NCBI GenBank assembly: GCA_029706075.1
Contig: JAINUG010000130.1
Coordinates: 1,840,383 to 1,904,382 of the forward strand
DNA length: 64,000 bases
Direction of reading: 5' to 3'
From: Aldrovandia affinis
Lineage: Eukaryota > Chordata > Actinopteri > Notacanthiformes > Halosauridae
Shown here: positions 1-10,701 of the stretch, piece by piece
How the letters are laid out: every line of letters begins with the position of its first letter
How positions within the stretch are numbered: position 1 is the stretch's first letter
Position numbers and translations under genes: made by a program
The notes under the pieces: model-generated
Database searches by the model: none
What the model was told of the DNA's origin: nothing
The model's input: only the letters and a program-made list of their open reading frames with translations

Positions 1-994
1 TCGCTAATTAGCTTCCAGATGAACATGGCAGGCAACTGATAATTTTGCTTTGGCGGTTTTGATGTAAACACAAAGATGTGCAACCGAAAATCAGTACAAA
101 CAACTAAAACGGCCGCGTTAGTAGTTCAGCAAAGCGAGTATGCCTCTTTCCCCATTGTCTGTGTTAATTAGAGGTGGGAAATTGCATGCCATTGAAATGC
201 AGTGTTTTTTATGGTGCGAAAAGTGAATGAGGCTCCCCGGGGACATATCTATCGCTTTGTTTTCATGTCTGTCATAAAACAGAAATAATGACGGAGGGAT
301 GTACTGGGAGCTGTCTGTGCTTCCTTGAGAAATGAAGGAATCAAGACGAGGGCCAATAGCATGGAGGTAATTGGATTTGATGCTTAGGAAGTGTTGAGTG
401 TTTATGAATCTGTTATCCACGTTACTGTTCTGTGATATGCTGCCTCATGATCACTAAAGCACAGCAGCAAAAGTCAGTGCTGAAATCACAGTGACAATAA
501 TTGTGTAATAATTGTCTGCCTCATTTTGTTTCCATGTTGTTTACTCAAAGTAATTATCAGACAATGGAGGTGACGGAACCAGGGAGTGACGGAACTTGCT
601 AGGGTAACGAAACAGTAGACGTGAGATCTTCACTTTTCACTACACACTGTCAAGTCTGGATTTGTTGCCAATTCTCGAAGAAACAATCAAGCATTTCTTT
701 GCATAAAATACATAAACACAAATCAAAATACATCTCAAACATTCACGTCAGAGGAGCATTCAACCAAGCCAATTAATAAGTGTTATTACACTGACATGCT
801 GACAGTATTCTCAAGAAAAAAATAGTTGACTTTCAACGAATCTGCGCTAACTGGAAACAGTTTTTACTCATTGATGATTATACATGTCACCCGTAAGGTC
901 AGTGTCAAGTGACATGGAAAGATGGCAAGCAATAAGATGCCTCTTACCAGTCACCTCATTTCCCTTCTATTAAAACAATGTCTGATCATATTTA
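1..994. other. Intergenic DNA, no gene seen
   Basis: AT-rich, non-coding sequence upstream of klhl4. No open frame here looks like a known protein, and I see no clear repeat boundary. A short motif, GTGACGGAAC, occurs twice close together near 572-595 but forms no larger structure. Confidence 0.6.
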
Positions 995-1194
995 CACTAC
1001 CGGTCAAAAGTTTTAGAACACCCCCATTTTCCAGTTTTTACAGAAATTTAAGCAGTTAAGTCCAGTGAATAACCTGAAATGGTGCAAAGGTAAGCGGTAA
1101 ACTGCCAGAGGTTTAAAAAAAAGTTTAACTTAAAAAACTGAAAAATAATGTGCATTTCAGAGTTATAGAAAAAGGGTTATGGGTTAACGTGGGT

Positions 1195-1325
1195 TGACAG
1201 TCGCCGACTCTGGATCCAGCAAAAGAGCCCCTGACCATCACGCTTCCTCCTCCATGTTTAACAGTTGGTGTCACACACTGAGGAACCATCCTTTCACCTA
1301 CTCGACGGCCTACAAAACCTTTCAA
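1195..1325 (-). pseudogene. Tc1-like transposase, catalytic-domain fragment
   Basis: The minus-strand frame reads VGERMVPQCVTPTVKHGGGS and then VMVRGSFAG. This matches the segment of Tc1-like transposases around the second catalytic aspartate region (usual form TVKHGGGSVMVWGCFA). It lies downstream of the DNA-binding fragment in the same orientation. The DD34E residues further on are absent. This is an inactive relic. Confidence 0.85.
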
Positions 1326-1426
1326 AATTTAAATATTTCAAGTCTTCAGTAGTCCACTAGCGGTGCTTCATGGCCCATTCTTATTTTGCCATTTAAGCAA
1401 TGGCTTTCTTACTGCCACTCGACCTG

Positions 1427-1624
1427 TCAAACCTGAAGTCTTCTCTTCACAGTTGAAACTGAGACTTCCTTACTTCGACCAGTGTTAAGCTGTGCTTGAA
1501 GCTGTTGTCCTGTGAGCCGCCTATCACGCAAGCTGTTGACTCTCAGAAACTTGTCTTGTCTTGATTTTGTTGTGGATTTGGGTCTGCCAGACCTCTTCCT
1601 GTCAGACTTTCCTCCAGTTTCCAA
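1427..1624 (-). pseudogene. Tc1-like transposase, N-terminal DNA-binding fragment
   Basis: A 65-codon frame, rich in Arg and Lys, containing the GRPKSTT motif that links the two helix-turn-helix units of Tc1-like transposases, followed by a second helix-turn-helix-like part (SLRDRRLTGQQLQAQL, then SVSTVKRRL). It would have bound the element's own inverted repeats. The frame ends where the internal deletion begins, and no catalytic core follows, so it cannot be active. Confidence 0.85.
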
Positions 1625-3199
1625 GTGCCTTTTGATGTTGTAGGAAACTACTCACTGCCAAAAAATGCACATTATTTTTCAGTTTTTGGTAACCTAAACT
1701 TGTTTTTTTAACCTCTGTACCATTTCAGGTTATTCACTGGAATTTAACTGCTTACATTTCTGTAAAAACTGGAAAATGGGGGTGTTCTAAAACCTTTGAC
1801 CGGTAGTGTATATAGGAGTTAAACAAACAATACACATTATAAGTCCATTAAATACAGTGAGGCCTGCTTTCATTGTTGTCATACTTGAATACACTAGTTC
1901 ATCTAACAGGGTTCATGTAATTTAACCTTTTTCTTTTTTTTCGCCGGAAACTGTTTAACCTCAATGAAATTGTCAGAGGAAAGATTAAACTCGAGCCATG
2001 TACCAGCAGATTGTGCTCATGAACCCGATGTTTCCCAAATTATCTGTGACATTCAAAACCATGAAACAGACCACAAAACATTACAAAAACCAATATAGCA
2101 TAGCACAGTTTTTCCCTTTAAATCCCCGGCTTTTGGATATCTTTATTTTGAGATATTTTTTCTAGGGTGCATTAAAAACACTGGCTTGAAAGTCTTTAAA
2201 TCTTGAAAAACCTTCTTTCTTATTCACTTGTCAACGTTTATGTAATTGTAATATCTCAGTCCAAATGGATGCCATCATGGTTTTCAGATAACATGCTGCA
2301 GGTGTTTCTATGGATAGGTAAGCTGAATAGGGACACAAAGAACATATTCATAGAGAAAGTAAGAGTATAGTTAATAATAAATGTCATCCATAACATGTCC
2401 CGAAGGTTACAGTTAAGAGTGTATTCATGGTACTAACAATGGTTTGTAGCAAAATTATAGGAGCAACATTGTTGCACTTAAGTCTGAGCGTCCTTTCATG
2501 CATTAGTTTGGAGCACGTTACCATCATGCCTGAAACAATTCTCTACCAACCAGGGATGTTGTGATGAAGATTATTCTCTGAAATATGCAATTTATACCTG
2601 TTAGTTTAATTAAGGCTAATTTCAACTGGTTCAAGGAAATGTCAGGGGTTGTCTGAAAAGTTCTCTCCCGAGGCTTTGTTTTAAAACTCCAACAACAGCA
2701 AATCCTCTTCCTGTGTCAGTATTCCTTTATTGATCAGGTGCAAGTAGATCAATGCTCATTGTATGTATTGGAATGTATAATTACTATAAATATATCAAAT
2801 ATTGAGAACACCTGCTTAGTGTCAGTATCTATTCTCGATATATATGAATATCTTTTTTTACTGAAAAAAATATATGTGAAGCACATCCCAAAAACCGTGC
2901 CCTTAGTTGAACTACACTGTTCTTAAATGCAATCTCAATGCTGTTACAAGAAGCACACTTATAACAGTGCTTTCCCCAAGTGCTCTCTACCCCTCGTAGC
3001 CCTGCCCAGTCACACAGTGTTTAGATAAGGGTTTCACAGCGTTTACATTCATAATCCAAAATCACTAGTGTTCTCCTTAAGCCATTCCAGAACCAATGTA
3101 GATGATTTTTTGTTGGCAAAGGACAAAGGACAAAGAACTAATCCTCAGTAAAAAGTTGAAAATTGTTAGCATTTCATAAGACATATTTTTGTGCTATGC

Positions 3200-3330
3200 A
3201 GTTTCTCACCAAATTAGAAGATTTTAGACTTTTAAACGGACCAGTGCACTGACAAAAAAAGCAATTTCATTTTCAAGTTTTTATTAAAATGTAGATATTT
3301 GGAAATTAGGCTCCATTCAAAACGAATGGT
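3200..3330 (+). repeat. Dispersed repeat, copy A
   Basis: This stretch resembles 63066-63201 over its whole length. Shared parts are an AAATTAGAA block, ACTTTTAAAC(G/A)GACCAGTGCA, a TTTTTATTA stretch, and the end block GGCTCCATTCAAAACGAATGG, which is identical in both. I do not recognise the family. No inverted repeats or target duplications are evident. Confidence 0.7.
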
Positions 3331-6300
3331 TGAAAAATTTTGTAGTGAGTAAGAACATTGAGCATAAAGGCTGTATCACTCCATTTCTACTCTCACTGTT
3401 TCCGTGAAATATCTCCCACCTCTAAATTTCAATAAAATGATCTGTGAAATATGAGTCCTGTGTACTTCTCAGGGAAATGAGAATAGAGTATGTGTTCACT
3501 GAGAGCATTCAGCTCTGAACTACTTACAAAGTGCTTGTGTACCACATGAATAAATTAAGTGTAATTATGGTTATATACACAATTATGGGTAACATCTGTA
3601 TGTAAGTATGTCTGGAAATTAAACCCAAAAACTATGTTTTAAGTGAGAGATAATGGCTGGCAAAAGCTAAAACAGGATGGGAAATTAAACCTAAAAACAT
3701 TTGTAATGAGAGATTTTCACAAATACACTTGTGAAAAATGGCCACTCACTACATTTTTACTACAAATTCATCTGTATATACATTTTATTCTAGATTTACT
3801 ATACTGGTATTTAGGCATTCACTAATTCATGGACCCATACAATCTACTATAGCTAGACCTGATCAGACATGGCAAGTGTACACATCAGCCACTGCTTGGT
3901 CGAAGCTATTGTGTCAAGGCAGGTGATAGCTATCCTAGAAAATGCTAATTAGCCTTGTTCACCTGTCAAGAAGGAAAGATGCATCCATTTTGACATCGGT
4001 GCTAATAAGCTGAGCCACTTTCAGCTCTTTCCATTTTAAAAATCCCTCTCCAATGTGTACACGTTTTCTACATCTGTACATTTTGTGTTTGATGTTTCCT
4101 TTTTTTTGCTTTTAGGTTCCATAGCTAGCTAGTGTTATTATTTTCTAATAATAGCAATAGTAATAGTTAATAGTAATCATTATAGTTACTAACATAAACT
4201 AGATAGTGGACATGAACAACTAGCACCAGAGGCTACTGTGCCTAATGGTTGGATTGCAGTTTGTTGCCTTCCAGTGGGTTTGTTTAGGAAGTCGCTCCAA
4301 CACTGATCAATGATTTCAAATTGTTTAGTATACCGTTCATTTAACTTAATCCTAATGTTGAATTGACTGGTCTGTCATCCTTTATGTCAGGTTGTGGCAA
4401 ACTGTGGATACACCTAGTCAAGATGTTTCACTATAACTACATACTGGTCACTAGGGTCATTCAGCGATATCATTCTAAAAAGGACTAGAACATGAAGAAC
4501 ATTGTTTATTTCCTAAGCTCGCTGCTTAGTTCTAGGTACATCAGTGCCACCAAACATAAAATAAACTTGCTGTTAGTATTGATAACCAAATATGAGAGAT
4601 GGTATATATATATATATTGAGAGAGGGAAAAACACTTGCTCCTGAGGTGGTACATATATTAAAACAACCCGAATATCATATTAAAATATTCCATACAATT
4701 ACTTAATGTCATGCTTATGATATAAAAATCTTGCCCAATAAAAATGTAAGAAAATAAGACAATACAAAATAATTGTGTAATTATACGATGCAATGTAAAG
4801 ATTCACATGGCATAAACTAGCAACATGCCAATTCATTCTCCATCCATTCCAGGACACTGAGATATTATTAATAAAATAAAATAAAACTTCATATACAACT
4901 AAATACTGTATGTCCCTTTCATAATTTATAACAATATATTGTGAGTCATCATGTTTTTAATGTCTACCTGCAGGACTTGGTTTGCCCTGCTCTTTGGCTT
5001 GTAAAAGACTACTTCATTGGCAATAACATGTTGCAGGTCTTTTGTTTGAGTTGTTTGAGATGATTACCTCAGTCAGTTGACACCCTTACAGATGTATTTT
5101 ACGCGGTTTGCGTCTCAAATGCAAACAGGCATTAATAGGATTCTGTCAACACAGATGTTTAACATGAAAGGAGGCCGCTGTGTTCTCTACCCACAAAGAG
5201 AGGCTGATCTTATTAGCTCATCTAAATCGGGCCCCGGTCGGCCTTTGCCATTGGGGCGGTGGTTCCGGATCTGCGATCGGGAGAGCCCATATGGCCATCA
5301 CTCTTCTGGGTAAATTCTGCACCGTTTCAATTATGTATTTAAAGGTGCCAGCTGACCCTCTTCTCACTATTTCACAGCGAGGTTAATTGGGGTCTTTTGA
5401 TTCTGGCGTCTGGTGTTTGGGGAAAGTAATTAAAATTTCAGGTCCACTCTTTTCTGGTTTCGCTGCAATCACAGGCAGCATAAATTAGCTTTCTCAGTGA
5501 GTTTACTTTCCTTGCTTCAGTTTAAGTTGCATCGTGACTAAATATTTCATCAAGCAAGTGGGACTTTGACATCATAAAAAATATTTGAATACTTTGTGTC
5601 TGAATGTCACAACTTTAATGGTAGCTACACAGTAGTGATGTAAAGTCGTTGAAGAGCATTCCATTTAGATGTAGAAACTTTAATGCATTATTTAAAATAA
5701 ACTCAAGGCAAACTAATTAAAACAGATAAATGACTCTACTCTATATAGTGGGTATGATCTGATTGGACAGAATAAGAGCATTATATGGACTAACCTTGAA
5801 AATGCTGTCTGGAAAAACTGGATCCTGCTAGCTAATAAAACATAAAACAAACTTGTTAATATCATTTGAATCACTGTGAGATCAAAACACAGTCTCAATA
5901 ATCTTACATGACTTTTAGGTAATTGAAGACCAAAAACTAGATGAGGATGCCATTCATATGTGATGTCATTCAAAATAACCTATGCACCAAGACACCTTTA
6001 TTTTCTTTGTGGCACACATTATGTAAAGCTGCCAGCAAGGAACCTGGGTATTCAATAACATAGGCAAGTTTGCATTTTGAAAGTCAAAAGAAATTATAAT
6101 CAGTGAAAATGAAATGATAAAAGACGCTTGGTTCACATGGTTAGTTGACATATATAAGGGAAGGATGGGGAATTTCAGTGCAAAGCCAAGGTTAATAAAT
6201 GGTTTTACATAAAGTATTTGTTTTAAGTATGTCATTTTATGTAGCGAACAGATTTTTAGCCTCATCTTTGTTCTTCTTTCAGTCAGATGCATGGCATTTC

Positions 6301-8147
6301 TCATGCTACCCATCCATCATGACTTCTCTGTGGTTGTAAGAAGGACCCCTATCAGAAGACAATTATATATAGTATATCTGGGCTTCTTAGACCAGAAACA
6401 GCTCAATTAGCACAAGGGAAAGATGGCGCCAAAGCACTGCAATCAACAGACGAAGAAAGGATATTTAAAGCATTATAATAATTGTAGCAACATGAAAATA
6501 ATTAATGTGCATCATTAAGAGCAGTATCTTCCCTTGACTGCAATTGGAAAAAATATGAAAGTTATTAGTAAAAAAAGTCATTACTAATGAGCCATCACTG
6601 TGACAGAAATGTTCACTTTTCACAGCTCAGATAACTTTGCGATCTAGAATTATTTTGTCGTGGCACAATATCTATATTTGCCTCCTCAGCTTATTTGTAG
6701 ATTCAAAAAACACCGTTTGATATATTACAGAAGGCTAGAAGGCATCTCTAATATGTCACCACCAGGGGGCAATAATCCAAATAAGTGCAAAGTGCACCCA
6801 TGTCTATAACTTCCCAATGTTATTTCGCATCGGCATTAGGAGGAACTGCCCGGATGTCTAGCACATCTGCGCAAAACTTCACCGCCCCTAGGGCCTGGAG
6901 ACATGGCGCTCATTACGCCGCCCCTAATTAGAAATTTCACAGACTGCCAAGTGTCATTTTAACTGCATTATCTCTGCTGCGCAGCAGTCCAATATTCCTC
7001 GCACCTAAAAGACCAACAGACACAGGCATGCAAAGACAAATTACAGGAACAATTAGCTGCAATGTTATGATACTCCTGTCATCTGGTGGGGACTTGCATG
7101 GTGAGCCCAGGGTGACAGATTTAGGTGTCTGTTTACGCCGAATTGCGCATGGCTGAGGCCACTGGCCCTGAGATGGCTTTCATAAACACCATCCTTTCAT
7201 TTTTGGCAAACAGCATTTTGACATTGGCAACCCCTGTCAGGGGGTGTTTTCTCACCCATAGCAACACCCCCACAGCAGACTGCCCACCTTCCAAACCAAG
7301 GAATAACTTTATTTCAGGGATGGCAATGTGAACACTTTGTTTTTCACAGCGCACTTTGGTCAAGAGTTGTCAGGCCTAGCTTAATGCAGACAAATGAGGC
7401 TAGCCCTGATGGCGTGCAGATGAGGCATGCATCTTTTTCACTTATTTGTCACCAGCGGACAAAAGCAATTCGATTTCAGGTCTTTGTCATCCGTTATAGC
7501 ATTGTTGTGGCAATGATGAATATTTATAGAGCCTTAGTATAAGGCCCATGCGAATGACCCAGGGCTATCTCTGAACAGGTCCAAGAGAACCGCGTCCTGC
7601 TTTTTCTGGGACGTTACCAAATTGCAACAGTCTCTTTGAATTGGTCTCTCTCGCAGACGAGGGACTGGATTGTTTTTGATCAGACCTGGTTGGATATCAG
7701 GGAAAACTGCAATCCATTGTTTCCACTAGCTTCGCACCAACCCCCCCACCCACACCACACACACAAACCTCACCCTCCCACTCCATGCTCACCCCCTTTC
7801 ACCAAACAATGGTAAAGCTCTTGTTGTTCCAATAAAGCCTTCCTTCACACCCACCAGCCCCCCCCCCACACACACGCAGTTTGAAGTCTAATGCTGTGGT
7901 AGTGCTTTGAAGAGAATTTAAGCAGACACTGGGTGCAAGGGAGCTTTAAATTAAGAGGTGAAGTTCAATTCAATACAGTTCATTATATTAAATTATACCA
8001 TTTCCTGCTGAATTGTCAAAAAGACAGGAATACCAAATAGGATTTTACCATCACGGGACTCCTCGGTAGGAATACACTATCCAAGTTTCAGCAATATTGG
8101 GAGAAATATGTCTGAGGTCCTTGCCAAATCAAGCAAGAGAGTCAGCT

Positions 8148-8150
<3 letters not shown>

Positions 8151-8193
<43 letters not shown>
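8151..8193 (+). repeat. GT dinucleotide microsatellite
   Basis: An uninterrupted run of about 20 GT units. The open frames across it on both strands are artefacts of the repeat. Confidence 0.97.
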
Positions 8194-9613
8194 GTCTGTA
8201 TGTGCATTATAAACCATCAGTCTGCTCTTACAGAGCTGGGCCTTTAAATCTGTCTGGGGTACACAGTGGCCATAGGCCTGATCACTGATCACTAGGGTCG
8301 TTCAGCGATTTACACTGTGAGGGAGCTGGCCAGTGGCCCCCAAAGAGGAGCTAGTCAGGAGCTCATTGGTCAGAGGATCTTTTGGGGCTCAGCGGCGCCA
8401 TTTCAACGCTCAGAGCCAAAACCACACATGCTCATTTATAAATATTTTAGACTGTAGTAATGAAAGTGTTGAACACGATTTAAAATGCTTTGGAGATGCA
8501 TTTTTTTGGTAACTTATGACTCCAGAGTCTACAGTAAGCAACAGCAATGATTCACTTTCAAGTAAATAACAATTTTGCGGTAATTGCATACTTGATATTT
8601 TACTGATACTAATCTCGCCAGATCAGTAAGAAATACACCATAGGTTTGGCAAGCTAAGAACATTTTCCACGTGTAACACTTCATACCTTTTTTTTGCATA
8701 TGTAGACTATCCGCCATCTTACTGTAGAAATGTTGTATCTCTTAATCGGCGCTATTTCCTCTGATTCGCTGGGCAGGAGTAATGATGTGCCCAGAAACGC
8801 AGTGGGAACACATAGTGGAAACCCTCTAGCTGTTTGGTTCATGGAGGGTTCTGCCTCATCCCGTTCCTGATAGCGGAATCCTGCATCACAAGATTCTGTC
8901 TGGGCCGGGTAAGGTGATGACTGATGAAGATAAATGGAAGGAGATTCTAAGTGACATGTTGTCCTGTTGGCAGCTGCCAGGACCCAGCTGAGCCGATCAC
9001 CAATAGCACAGCTTCAAAAACCTGCGAAGCCCTTTTGTCCTGAGGAGCAGTCCATAATGAATGCTTGATTATGTTAATCATATCCACTGGGGCGGCGAGA
9101 TTCACATGTTCAACTGTTGTAATCATCACAAAGTTGAAGAATCTCATCCTCCAAAATTTTTTTTTTTTATTTTTGGTTCACATACAGTATAAGGCAATTC
9201 ATAAATGAGCTAATTAATGAGTAATTGGAACTGAATTAATTCGGGGTGCTGTCAGGTCCTTGTAATGTTTTTTCGGATTGCCATTATTATGTGTGCGCTA
9301 TAATAATTTTCTATAACTATCATCTTTAAATAAGTTTTGAACAAGATTAAAAACAGTCAGTTATATAATAATATGTGAAGGTTGAACAGAGATCTTCCAT
9401 AGTCAATTTAGCAGAACTGGATGCAAAATTTGTTAGCCTTAGATTAGATTTGTCCTGTTTCATCTCAGTTCAAAAAATATATTTTTGTATCAGCAGACAA
9501 TGATACAAACACCCAGAGAGTGATACATGTAATAGCCTGCTTGACAAGAGTGCTGCTCTTCTGATTATGATGGCATAGGTATGAAGAATCCACTGTTACA
9601 CCAAAAGTACTTC

Positions 9614-9684
9614 AGCGATCATGCTCTCTGTTACATTAGCATCATGCTCTCTGCTACTTTAGCGATCATGCTCGCTGCTACTGT
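9614..9684 (+). repeat. Three-copy minisatellite, unit about 24 bp
   Basis: Three consecutive units begin AGCGATCATGCTCTCTG, AGCATCATGCTCTCTG and AGCGATCATGCTCGCTG, each followed by a TACTTT-like spacer. The units are 23-24 bp long and differ at a few positions. It lies just upstream of a LINE-like tail. Confidence 0.8.
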
Positions 9685-9755
9685 CAATATCTTTATGATT
9701 TCAAATTCAGTCATCTATACATTTCAGGCCTGGTATTTCATAGTTTTTATATCCT

Positions 9756-9830
9756 CTGTTCTCTGTAAAGCGTCTTTGTGACAGTTTTCTGTAAAAACCG
9801 CTATACAAATAGAATCTAATTAGATTGAAG
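9756..9830 (+). repeat. LINE-like 3' tail fragment
   Basis: The segment contains CTCTGTAAAGCGTCTTTGTG, then TGTAAAAACCGCTATACAAA and an AATCTAATTAGATTG end. This is the general form of a very common fish retroelement tail (a CTGTAAAGC...GCGCTATACAAAT core followed by an ATTGA-type repeat). A better copy lies at 36715-36945. No coding part remains. The element class is inferred from memory of fish genomes. Confidence 0.6.
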
Positions 9831-10103
9831 AAAACATTTTGCAGGTACCTCTGTAAGTCAAGCAATTCGGCATATCAATATGATGTAAATACATTTTTAC
9901 ATTTAGCTATGAAAGAGACTGTATGCAGCCCTTTCCCTTGCCTCAAGCTCCCATAGTTCATTGCCAGGTTATTGTCTATGATGTATATGAGATGTTGATG
10001 AAATGGTTAATGGGAATTGTGTTACAATGCCAAGCATGGCAGAATTGTAAAAAGATTTGATTAATAACTTATGAAAATGAATGAAACGATATTTGGCATA
10101 GAT

Positions 10104-10693
10104 CAATGGTTTTCAACCTCATTTTCTGGGGGCCCACTGTGTATGCTGGTTTTCATTCCGACCATAATTGCCATTCCTGAAGTACAGCGAACTGTTAATT
10201 GTTTTTGATGAGACACTTTTAATGCCCAGCGGGGGATGATATACCCTCTATAGGCCACATTATGTCAGAAACAGATACTCATGTTACAAAGAATGAACAT
10301 TCTATATTCATTTCAGGACTTTTAATCAGTCAGATTAGCTCAAAGACAACTATTGCCTTCATTTTCTGCAATGTGCTATGGAAAATCTAAGTGAGGAATT
10401 ACATTTTTAATTGATTCATTGATAAACCTACAGCTGAAATCAAAGCTGAAGTTAAATGCCGAAAGTGTGGCCACCTGGTCGAGGAAACTAACCCGTTTTG
10501 TGGAAAATGAAGAGTTCAAAGGCAAAGCAAATGGTAATGAGTCAAACCTGCGTTTTGTTCAAATACATTTCAGCACAAAATTATGGAACTGAAACACATG
10601 TTTTCAACAACCTTAATTAATCAAGAGATTGGTTGGAACAAAACAAAAACAGAACACACAGTGGGCCCATGAGATCAAGGTTGAAAACCACTG
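10104..10693. mobile_element. hAT-type MITE, 590 bp, with perfect 8-bp duplication
   Basis: The ends are CAATGGTTTTCAACC on the left and GGTTGAAAACCACTG on the right. They pair as inverted repeats with one mismatch and fit the hAT terminal form CAGNGGTTTTCAACC. The pairing extends inward over a GGGCCCACTGTG block. An identical 8-bp sequence, GCATAGAT, lies directly outside each end (10096-10103 and 10694-10701), which is the hAT target-duplication length. The inside has no coding capacity, so movement would have needed transposase from elsewhere. Confidence 0.93.
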
Positions 10694-10701
10694 GCATAGA
10701 T

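Larger units (their letters stand above)
995..1808 (-). mobile_element. Internally deleted Tc1-like DNA transposon
   Basis: The element begins CACTACCGGTCAAAAG and ends with the inverted complement, CTTTGACCGGTAGTG. It is flanked on both sides by TA, the target duplication expected of Tc1/mariner elements. The terminal inverted repeats are long: roughly the outer 100 bases on each side pair, including the stretch with CCCCCATTTTCCAGTTTTTACAG. Two transposase remnants sit inside on the minus strand in the expected order. At 814 bp it is about half the usual 1.6 kb of Tc1-like elements, so the middle of the transposase gene is missing. It is non-autonomous. Confidence 0.92.
1811..10095. other. 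Intergenic DNA upstream of klhl4
   Basis: No gene is supported. The sequence holds part of a dispersed repeat (3200-3330), short AT tracts (about 4602-4618), a GT microsatellite (8151-8193), a small minisatellite (9614-9684) and a LINE-like 3' tail (9756-9830). A roughly 40-bp direct repeat (GGAAATTAAACCCAAAAAC and GGAAATTAAACCTAAAAAC) lies near 3613-3715. The stretches 5050-5520 and 6830-7560 are less AT-rich, low in repeats and rich in homeodomain-like TAATTA or AATTAG sites. They could be conserved regulatory elements, but conservation cannot be judged from one sequence. Confidence 0.5.
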
